Of a stretch of 5,527 nucleotides of DNA, positions 1 through 4,938 are shown piece after piece. Below the pieces are notes generated by a model that searched no databases, had not been told where the DNA came from, and saw nothing but the letters and a program-made list of their open reading frames with translations. The stretch lies in contig JADBKA010000290.1 in the NCBI GenBank assembly GCA_014896635.1, positions 1 to 5,527 on the forward strand, in the 5' to 3' direction. The translations under genes were made by a program, and so were the position numbers. The number at the start of each line of letters is the position of its first letter. The first letter of the stretch is position 1. Origin of the DNA: Ktedonobacteraceae bacterium. GTDB taxonomy: Bacteria > Chloroflexota > Ktedonobacteria > Ktedonobacterales > Ktedonobacteraceae.

Positions 1-1605
1 TAGCGGTACAAGCTGCTTTTTACGTGAAACAAGCCCTTCCACAACTGTCGAATGACCGCCAGGCTCAAGCGAGCTATTCAGCGCCTGCACAACTGCCTGC
101 TCACCGCCCCAGATTAGCAGGCGACAGTGCAGCGTAATGATATCGACGATCATAAAGAGAAACGAAGCGTAGTTGCGCTCCTGTGACATGCGGCGCATAG
201 TCTCCAACAGTTCCGGGATGCGCTTCTCGATGGTAGCCGGGCTGGCGGTCTCAACCGTGCCGATGGCAAAGCGTGCATCCTGTACCGTGAATTCCTTGAA
301 GTCGGCGGTAAGCAGCGCCTCGGCAGGCTTCTCGCCCAGATCTGTGGCAGCCGCCGCGAATATGGCCTGTCCGTATTGCTCAATATCCTCGCCTGTAATC
401 GAGGCCAGTTCGGCAGCCACGCGCTCGTCACGCGGCGTGCAGGTGGGCGAGCGCAGGATCAGCGTATCGTAGAGCAAGCCCGCCAGCAACAGCCCGGCTA
501 CATGACGGGGGATGTCGATGCCGGCTTCGTGATACAGGCCAGCGATGATGGTGCCGGTGCAGCCGACAGGATCGGCGCGGAACATGATCGGTTTACTGGT
601 GTAGACATCCGCGATTCGGTGATGGTCGATGATACCGAGCAATTCAGCCTCTTCGATACCATCTATCGCCTGCGAGCGTTCGTTGTGATCTACCAGGATG
701 ACGCGCTTGGGACGCGCCCTGATCAAATCCGTACGCGAGAGGTAGCCAACCAGCTTGCCTTCGCCATCGACAACCGGCAGTGAGCGATGACGCATCATCA
801 AAGGTTGAATATCACTGATATGGTCTTCAGGATGACAGAAATCGAACTCGCGGGTCATGATGTCCTGGACGCGCATGCTCAGGTTGATCAGGCGCACGGC
901 AGTAAAGGTGTGATGGCCGGTGCTGATGACGAGTACCCCGTGTTTACGCGCAGCAGCCAGAGTGCGTTCGGAGACCAGCAGATCGCCGGTGACAACCAGC
1001 GCCGCCGCGCCATGTTCAATCGCTATCAACTGGGCGTCTTCGCGGTCGCCAATAACCACCAGGCAGCCCGGCTCAACATACTCGGCCATCGTCTCGGCCT
1101 GCATCGCTCCAACCAGTACACGGTTCCCAAGCGGGCGGCGACCTTCGACCAGCACACGCCCTCTGAGGACCTGTACCAGATTATCACGCTCTAGCGGAAT
1201 ACGATTGACCGCCTGCGGATCGAGATCTTTAAAAAAAAGCTTGGCGAAATCTTCGTTGGCGATCAGCCCGTGTACCCTGTTCTCATCATCAACGACAGGC
1301 ATCGAACGACGATTGTGCTCCTGCATCAACTGACCAGCTTCAAGCAACGGTTGAGTGAGATGGGCGCACAACACGCCCCGGCGCATGACATCCTTGACCT
1401 GCAAGTAGACGTCATCCAGAGCCTCAGGCGGCTCAACACCGTAACGTTCAAGCACAAAGCGTACTTCCGGTTTGAGATCTCCGTTACGCACAGGGATGGC
1501 GTATTCTTCGCCCTGTAAGCGCAATAAATGTGCATAGGCATATGCCGATGCAACCGAATCCATATCTGAATTTTTATGTCCAATGACATAGAGAGGTCGA
1601 GTCAT
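1..1605 (-). CDS. ppaC: Family II (Mn-dependent) inorganic pyrophosphatase with CBS-DRTGG-CBS regulatory insert; 3' end cut by window edge
   Basis: Cytoplasmic enzyme that hydrolyses pyrophosphate to two phosphates. The frame is open for 535 codons to the left edge. The N-terminal DHH domain starts with VIGHKNSDMDS; expected metal ligands are H10, D14 and D16, then D306 (VDHNE), H328 (IIDHH) and D380 (YDT). A DHHA2 domain follows from about residue 405, with a DFKEF motif near 435-439 and the substrate-binding SRKKQ at 527-531, so probably only a few C-terminal residues are missing. Between the two parts of the DHH domain lie CBS1 (about 69-125), a DRTGG domain (about 130-235) and CBS2 (about 246-300). 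In characterised CBS-pyrophosphatases this insert binds adenine nucleotides (AMP/ADP inhibit; diadenosine polyphosphates activate); similar control is inferred here. The ATG start is supported by AGGAG at 1614-1618, 8 bases upstream, and by the conserved N-terminus. It lies downstream of the broken peptidase gene on the same strand, 92 bases away, with a possible promoter of its own. Confidence 0.95.
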   Translation of the reverse strand, partial: MTRPLYVIGHKNSDMDSVASAYAYAHLLRLQGEEYAIPVRNGDLKPEVRFVLERYGVEPPEALDDVYLQVKDVMRRGVLCAHLTQPLLEAGQLMQEHNRRSMPVVDDENRVHGLIANEDFAKLFFKDLDPQAVNRIPLERDNLVQVLRGRVLVEGRRPLGNRVLVGAMQAETMAEYVEPGCLVVIGDREDAQLIAIEHGAAALVVTGDLLVSERTLAAARKHGVLVISTGHHTFTAVRLINLSMRVQDIMTREFDFCHPEDHISDIQPLMMRHRSLPVVDGEGKLVGYLSRTDLIRARPKRVILVDHNERSQAIDGIEEAELLGIIDHHRIADVYTSKPIMFRADPVGCTGTIIAGLYHEAGIDIPRHVAGLLLAGLLYDTLILRSPTCTPRDERVAAELASITGEDIEQYGQAIFAAAATDLGEKPAEALLTADFKEFTVQDARFAIGTVETASPATIEKRIPELLETMRRMSQERNYASFLFMIVDIITLHCRLLIWGGEQAVVQALNSSLEPGGHSTVVEGLVSRKKQLVPL

Positions 1606-1613
1606 GATAGAAT

Positions 1614-1618
1614 CTCCT
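1614..1618 (-). promoter_or_regulatory. Ribosome binding site of the pyrophosphatase gene
   Basis: The minus strand reads AGGAG followed by 8 bases and ATG at 1605. It fixes the start of the pyrophosphatase, which also begins with the family's conserved metal-binding segment. Confidence 0.75.
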
Positions 1619-1636
1619 GAATCTAAAACCGGGCGG

Positions 1637-1654
1637 GAACAGGCCAGAACAGGC
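1637..1654. repeat. Tandem 8-base direct repeat in the pyrophosphatase leader
   Basis: GAACAGGC occurs at 1637-1644 and again at 1647-1654, separated by CA, so the copies are 10 bases apart, about one helical turn. The pair lies between the candidate promoter and the ribosome binding site of the pyrophosphatase gene. It also sits in the loop of a possible 6-base stem, GGCGGG (1632-1637) with CCCGCC (1659-1664); read on the minus strand this stem is followed by a short TTTT. It could be an operator, a weak terminator after the peptidase gene, or chance. Confidence 0.35.
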
Positions 1655-1676
1655 TCACCCCGCCAGCAGAGTGAGA

Positions 1677-1704
1677 ATAATAACCGCATCCACAAAACTA
1701 TGAA
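1677..1704 (-). promoter_or_regulatory. Candidate promoter for the pyrophosphatase gene
   Basis: On the minus strand TTCATA (1699-1704) is followed after 16 bases by TATTAT (1677-1682), a good -10 but a mediocre -35. It overlaps the last codons of the broken peptidase/PKD gene and would give a leader of about 65 bases. Read from sequence only; readthrough from the upstream gene is also possible. Confidence 0.35.
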
Positions 1705-2121
1705 CGCCGACGGTGGAGAAAAATTGTCCCCCCAATAATAACCAGTATGATCACCACTAATGCTACACTGCCAGAGACAATCAATGCAAGCGGCACCTTC
1801 ATTGCGGGGGGAGTCGGCGTTGACGGTATTTTCTTACCAATCTCTGCCGGTGAACTGGCAATTCTGTCGGAGAGTGTATCGTCGGGCGTGGGTAGGACGA
1901 CTTTCGGATTATGCGGGGGATCGCCCGTCCCCTGATAGCCGGCATAGGGATTTCTGTACGTCACTGGCCGCGTTACGACGTTGATCTGTTTGCCGACAAT
2001 GCGCTGACCGCTCTCGGAACTGACGGTCAGCTTGAGCATATACGTTCCAGCCTCAGCATAAGCATGAGTAACGCTCACACCGCTTGCTCTGGCCCCGTCA
2101 CCGAACTCCCAGTGGATTTTT
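1698..2121 (-). pseudogene. 3' remnant of the peptidase gene: second half of a PKD domain plus C-terminal membrane anchor, out of frame with the 5' part
   Basis: The readable protein begins at about IHWEFGDG, the central WDFGDG-type motif of a PKD domain, and continues through THAYAEAGTYMLKLTV, the typical last strands of that fold. The first strands of the domain, normally some 30 residues before this motif, are absent. After the domain comes a Pro/Thr-rich linker, then a hydrophobic segment of about 25 residues (roughly bases 1710-1790) and a basic end, HRRRS, before the TAG stop. This is the layout of a C-terminal membrane anchor; there is no LPXTG sorting signal. An open frame in this phase extends upstream to an ATG at 2204, but that part is only a shadow of the peptidase frame, so I do not take it as a start. 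The frame is +1 relative to the peptidase frame. PKD domains often mediate protein or polymer contacts in secreted enzymes. Confidence 0.7.
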
Positions 2122-2832
2122 GAGCTGGCCCAGGTAGCGCAGCGGGTAGGCGATGCCGTTCTGCTCTTCATTGAACATGGCGACGATATGGGCAAGGTCG
2201 CCATTGACCGTATTGTTCACGTAGTGGAAAGAGCCGTGCAGCCCCTGCTCCTCGGCGTCGAAAATGACAAAGCGCAGTGTGCGCGCCGGGTAAGCGTTAT
2301 GCTGGCGCCAGTATTCACCCAGAGCTTTCGCCACTCCAAGCTCGATAGCACAGCCGCTGGCATCGTCGTAGGCAGATTGCGTTGAGATGGCCTCGCCATC
2401 AAAGTGGCAGCCAATGATAACCACCTGCCCAGGATGGACAGCCCCGGGTACGCTTACCTCGACGTTGAACGCTGCTGAAGTCGCCGGGCGACCCCGCCAG
2501 CCCGCGACCGGAAACGGGTCACGCCGGACGGTGGCACCGAAGCCCTGCAAATTACGCACCATCTCCTGCGTCCAGTAGTCGGCAAAACCTGTATGTCCGT
2601 TTGGCAGAGTTATGTCGTAGCCTGCCTGCCGACTCTGATAGCGCGTCGCCAGCGTGAAAAGCTGGTCATAGATATAATGCGGATCAACAACGGGAAAATC
2701 GGCCTGGTCAGACTGCTGCCACGCCGCTCTACCTGTGAGAGGCGTGACAGCACGTGCAAAGACTGCTGCTGGCAGGAAAAGTGCAGCAACAAGGAATAGC
2801 TGAAGTGCGAGTATGGCCCATCTTGCTCGCAT
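2098..2832 (-). pseudogene. M28-family zinc metallopeptidase, secreted; 5' part of a gene that is truncated and frameshifted
   Basis: Residues 1-27 form a signal peptide: a basic start, a long hydrophobic core and a probable AxA cleavage near AVFARA. The rest is an M28 (aminopeptidase Y/S/IAP-like) domain: GCHFDGE gives metal ligand H143, SAYDDASG gives bridging D156, FDAEEQGLHG gives catalytic E194 and ligand E195, and MFNEEQ carries the next acidic ligand (probably E222). The frame then stops after only about 20 more residues. Family members run on for roughly 80 or more residues and need a last metal-binding His, which is absent in every frame here. The downstream sequence, in another frame, is a half PKD domain with a membrane anchor, so this looks like one gene with an internal deletion. 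The ATG at 2832 is backed by the signal peptide and a weak AAAAAGGG site 8 bases upstream. A catalytically active product is unlikely. An assembly error is the main alternative. Confidence 0.8.
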
Positions 2833-2886
2833 GCCGAGATCCCTTTTTGGAGATACCAGAGCCTGTCAGAAGGGTTAACCGCTCTC

Positions 2887-2915
2887 ATTCTATCGTTTTT
2901 CTGCTGTAATGTAAA
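2887..2915 (-). promoter_or_regulatory. Near-consensus housekeeping-type promoter for the M28 peptidase gene
   Basis: The minus strand shows TTTACA (2910-2915), a 17-base spacer, and TAGAAT (2887-2892): five of six matches in each hexamer at optimal spacing. Transcription would start near 2880, giving a leader of about 48 bases. The start would fall at an 8-base palindrome, GGTTAACC (2873-2880). It lies in the 95-base gap after the transketolase C-half, so the peptidase gene appears to be an independent unit. Confidence 0.6.
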
Positions 2916-2927
2916 GGATGGACATGC

Positions 2928-3842
2928 TCACACTCCAGCACTGCTGCTCAGGAAGTGCTCGATACGCCGACGGATGCCATGTGAGGTCAGTCCAAGCGCC
3001 TCATCATGCTGCCAGGACGCGCCATAGTGGTTCAGCACGCGATGCGGCACACCGATTGCCTCTATGCGCTGTGGCAAGTGCTTCAACGCCCCACTGATAG
3101 CCGGCACCAGCGCGCCCTCATAATATGGCTCGACAACAATCACCTCACTCCCCCGATGGAGAGCGCGTAGCGTCTCCACATCAAATGGCGCAACCGTCGT
3201 ACAGTAGAGTACATTGACATCCAGGTCCTCGACAGCCTCCAGGACACGGCCAAGCAAGGGACCGACCGCTATCACCGTTGGTACCATCTCTCGTGTTCCT
3301 CTCCTCACCACCTCCAAGCGGCCAAAACGTACCGGGAAGTCAACAGGATTGGTACTGGTACTGGTGCGAAAGTAAGTAGGTGAACCATTGGCATAGGTTT
3401 CGCGCAGAAGACGATCTAACTCGCTGGCAGTCCCCGGCACAACGATCTGCATGCCCGGCAGGCTGCCGAGAATCGGCACATCGGCGGGACCATGATGCGT
3501 CATACCCTCTGTACTGTAGTCGTAGGACGCGCCATTACTGATGAAATTGCCACCCAGTCGCTGGTAGCAGAAATCGTCCTTGAGTTGCTCGAAAGGCCGT
3601 TCCACCAGGAATGGAGCAATCGAGTGAACAAACGGGATGAATCCTTCCAGTGCCAGGCCGGCGGCTACACCGATCATCGTTTGTTCAAGAATACCCAGGT
3701 TGAAGGCGCGTGTGGAATAGCGCTCCAGGAGCGGATCGAAGAGAGAGCGGCTGATCTCCGCCAGTACCAGCGCCACACGCTCATCCTGTTCAAACAGATC
3801 TGTGATGGTCAGGGCCATCTGGTCACGCATCGTCATCGTCAT
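2928..3842 (-). CDS. Transketolase-like enzyme, C-terminal subunit (pyrimidine-binding and C-terminal domains)
   Basis: Supplies the aminopyrimidine-binding half of a thiamine diphosphate enzyme that moves two-carbon ketol units between sugars. The 304 residues match the usual size of about 300 for this subunit in split transketolases. The pyrimidine domain (about 1-165) has FNLGILEQ with E53 in the place of the Glu that activates the cofactor. It also has the conserved THHGPADVPILGSLPGM segment (115-131) and YFRTSTSTNPV (157-167). The C-terminal domain (about 185-304) ends with the usual GLTSHGIRRRIEHFL-type helix. The ATG at 3842 is chosen from MTMTM alternatives because GAAGGAG (3851-3857) lies 8 bases upstream. 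The start is 15 bases after the stop of the N-terminal subunit gene, so the two are surely co-transcribed and form one enzyme. DXS- or pyruvate dehydrogenase E1 beta-like proteins share the fold, but the N-half next door makes transketolase the best call. The sugar substrate is not shown by the sequence. Confidence 0.88.
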   Translation of the reverse strand: MTMTMRDQMALTITDLFEQDERVALVLAEISRSLFDPLLERYSTRAFNLGILEQTMIGVAAGLALEGFIPFVHSIAPFLVERPFEQLKDDFCYQRLGGNFISNGASYDYSTEGMTHHGPADVPILGSLPGMQIVVPGTASELDRLLRETYANGSPTYFRTSTSTNPVDFPVRFGRLEVVRRGTREMVPTVIAVGPLLGRVLEAVEDLDVNVLYCTTVAPFDVETLRALHRGSEVIVVEPYYEGALVPAISGALKHLPQRIEAIGVPHRVLNHYGASWQHDEALGLTSHGIRRRIEHFLSSSAGV

Positions 3843-3850
3843 ACGTTCTG

Positions 3851-3857
3851 CTCCTTC
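3851..3857 (-). promoter_or_regulatory. Ribosome binding site of the transketolase C-terminal subunit
   Basis: GAAGGAG on the minus strand fills the gap between the TGA of the first gene (3858-3860) and the ATG at 3842, with 8 bases spacing to the first of three ATGs in MTMTM. It supports the longest form and independent, efficient translation of the second subunit. Confidence 0.75.
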
Positions 3858-4541
3858 TCAAGCTTCTCTGATCGGTGCCGCGATGTCGGCGATAACGGCG
3901 GTAGGGCGTGTTTCGTCCTGCTCTGCAAGCGCGGCATAAATCTGTTCGTGTGCGCGCCCGTTGATTGTCGTGGCCTGCCAGCCGAAAGCTGCGAATTTTG
4001 CTGCCAGGTCGCCCAGGTCAAGTGAACTACTGTGGTTATTGATGACAATGCAGGTCAGATTGGAGAGGTCCAGGTTGCCTGCTAGCAGGATCGCTTCCCA
4101 CACACTGCCCTCGTTACACTCGCCATCACCCACCAGTACGAAAACTCGGCGCCGGTTCTTCTTCGCGCGCAGAGCCAGCGCCATCCCCAGCGCCATTGGC
4201 AGGCCATGCCCAAGCGAGCCTGTCGAGGTCTCTATGCCGGGAACGCGATTACGGTCGGGATGCCCGCCCAGGATGCCATCCCAGGTCTCGAATTTGCGCA
4301 ATTCCTCAACAGGGAAAAAGCCTTTGTGTGCCAGGATAGCGTACAGAGCCACAGGGCCATGCCCCTTACTCAGCACAAAGCGGTCGCGCTCCTCACTACG
4401 CGGGTGCGCCGGATCGTAGTGCATAATACGATCATAGAGTACCCAGAGCACATCGAGTGTCGAGTGCGCGCTCATGTCGTGCTTCTCGTCGCCTGTCGCC
4501 AGGCGCATAAGTCGCTCAATCTGTGATAGATCGGCTCTCAT
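3858..4541 (-). CDS. Transketolase-like enzyme, N-terminal subunit (thiamine diphosphate-binding), short divergent form
   Basis: Provides the diphosphate-binding half of the thiamine diphosphate site. Visible motifs are SKGHG (58-62), GGHPDRNRVPGIETSTGSLGHGL (92-114, seen in sugar-biosynthesis transketolases), and the cofactor motif GDGECNEGSVWEA at 138-150 with NN at 168-169. The spacing GDG-x27-NN fits the family, with D139 and N169 as likely Mg ligands. Three points are unusual. The GHxGG stretch near the N-terminus is replaced by KHDMSAH, keeping H21 but no glycines. After NN the loop that usually carries a QIDG-like motif is about ten residues shorter, running almost directly into LDLGDLAAKF. 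The protein is 227 residues instead of about 270-280 and lacks the usual end with KGKG and a final WH. An in-frame stop three codons before the ATG fixes the start region; GAGG just upstream is a tightly spaced ribosome site. It is the first gene of a two-gene operon with the C-terminal subunit. A specialised role in sugar or secondary metabolism is possible but not shown. Confidence 0.85.
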   Translation of the reverse strand: MRADLSQIERLMRLATGDEKHDMSAHSTLDVLWVLYDRIMHYDPAHPRSEERDRFVLSKGHGPVALYAILAHKGFFPVEELRKFETWDGILGGHPDRNRVPGIETSTGSLGHGLPMALGMALALRAKKNRRRVFVLVGDGECNEGSVWEAILLAGNLDLSNLTCIVINNHSSSLDLGDLAAKFAAFGWQATTINGRAHEQIYAALAEQDETRPTAVIADIAAPIREA

Positions 4542-4587
4542 CTTTCCTCACTATGTGTATATAGAACTGTGTCTGGTTAATTATGAG

Positions 4588-4604
4588 AAGCTAAGAATTA
4601 GCTT
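4588..4604. promoter_or_regulatory. Palindromic operator candidate at the transketolase promoter
   Basis: AAGCTAA (4588-4594), three bases, then TTAGCTT (4598-4604): a perfect 7-base inverted repeat. It overlaps the candidate -10 box and start point of the transketolase operon, the usual place for a repressor. AGCTTA occurs at 4600-4605 and again at 4611-4616, one helical turn away, inside the spacer. No regulator gene for it is visible here, other than possibly the divergent sigma factor. Confidence 0.45.
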
Positions 4605-4629
4605 ATAGACAGCTTACCTGCTGGTACAA
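4602..4629 (-). promoter_or_regulatory. Candidate promoter for the transketolase operon
   Basis: On the minus strand TTGTAC (4624-4629) precedes TATAAG (4602-4607) by 16 bases. Transcription would begin near 4595, giving a leader of about 55 bases before the ATG at 4541. A perfect palindrome overlaps the -10 and the start point. A second AT-rich -10-like site (TATATA near 4557-4562) exists but lacks a good -35. Confidence 0.45.
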
Positions 4630-4709
4630 TTCGGCGACAATGGCTAAAAGGATAGCTTCCGCCTGTACCTCTGGACAGGACCTGGCAAGCCCATTACCCC
4701 TTTTTTCCG

Positions 4710-4792
4710 CTGGCAGGCGAAAAACGAAGCGAGAGCATAGGGAGGATAACAGAGAAGCGTCAGGGCTGCCGATTCCTGGGTTCGCCTGCCAG
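4710..4792. repeat. Perfect 12-base inverted repeat flanking 59 bases
   Basis: CTGGCAGGCGAA (4710-4721) and its exact complement TTCGCCTGCCAG (4781-4792) bound an 83-base segment. Such a match is unlikely by chance in a 400-base gap. The left arm is preceded by CCCCTTTTTTCCG. There is no evident target-site duplication outside the arms, so a small mobile element is not proved; a long-stem RNA or DNA cruciform is the other reading. Confidence 0.6.
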
Positions 4793-4808
4793 ATTAAGAT
4801 GAATCTGG
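4789..4808 (+). other. Hairpin with T-rich tail, overlapping the long inverted repeat
   Basis: CCAGATT (4789-4795) pairs perfectly with AATCTGG (4802-4808) around a 6-base loop and is followed on the plus strand by TTTCCTTT. It is terminator-like but the T tract is interrupted and no plus-strand gene lies before it. Its left arm shares CCAG with the right arm of the 12-base inverted repeat, so the two structures exclude each other. Confidence 0.4.
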
Positions 4809-4876
4809 TTTCCTTTAATGCAGTTTAGTTTCCGCTTAGAGTGCTCAAAATACGGCCCTCACCCTCCTGAAAATAC

Positions 4877-4905
4877 TTGAATTCTACATCGAAAAGAACT
4901 ATCGT
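4877..4905 (+). promoter_or_regulatory. Candidate promoter for the sigma factor gene
   Basis: TTGAAT (4877-4882), a 17-base spacer and TATCGT (4900-4905) match the housekeeping consensus at four of six bases each. Start of transcription near 4912 would leave a short leader of about 27 bases carrying the ribosome site GGAGGT at 4925-4930. Confidence 0.4.
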
Positions 4906-4924
4906 TATGAGTGACGAAAGAAAC

Positions 4925-4930
4925 GGAGGT
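4925..4930 (+). promoter_or_regulatory. Ribosome binding site of the sigma factor gene
   Basis: GGAGGT, 8 bases before the ATG at 4939. This strong site decides for the long N-terminus over the internal ATG at 5020, which has no such site and would remove the start of region 2. Confidence 0.8.
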
Positions 4931-4938
4931 TGCGAGCA

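Larger units (their letters stand above)
4542..4938. other. Divergent intergenic region, no convincing gene
   Basis: A 397-base gap separates the transketolase operon from the sigma factor gene. The only open frame of note on the plus strand, 62 codons from 4640, has no ribosome site, low-complexity basic content and no recognisable domain. The region instead holds regulatory-looking structure: a promoter with palindrome near 4588-4629, a long-range inverted repeat at 4710-4792, a hairpin at 4789-4808, and a sigma-factor promoter near 4877-4905. A small RNA from the middle part is possible but no known RNA family was recognised. Confidence 0.6.

Noticed and set aside
376..1194. Two abutting 135-codon open frames on the plus strand (376-783 and 787-1194)
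   Set aside because: They are antisense to the pyrophosphatase, whose motifs are unmistakable. They have no ribosome sites and no recognisable domains; their openness follows from the codon use of the real gene.
1231..1238. Run of eight A (T8 in the sense strand) inside the pyrophosphatase gene, a possible slippage site
   Set aside because: The frame is intact across it and encodes plausible sequence between CBS1 and the DRTGG domain. A single run of eight without variant data is no evidence of phase variation.
2117..2121. Programmed ribosomal frameshifting at the A-run in the peptidase gene
   Set aside because: The site does not match a standard slippery heptamer, the needed shift is +1, and the product would still lack an essential peptidase ligand and half the PKD domain.
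3492..4025. 177-codon open frame on the plus strand across the two transketolase genes
   Set aside because: It is antisense to both subunits, spans their junction, and encodes no recognisable domain.
4640..4828. 62-codon open frame in the divergent intergenic region
   Set aside because: No ribosome binding site precedes the ATG, the protein is basic and featureless, and it runs through the inverted repeat.
4542..4938. Known riboswitch (for example a thiamine pyrophosphate element) before the transketolase operon
   Set aside because: I looked for conserved thiamine pyrophosphate riboswitch core segments on the minus strand and did not find them.
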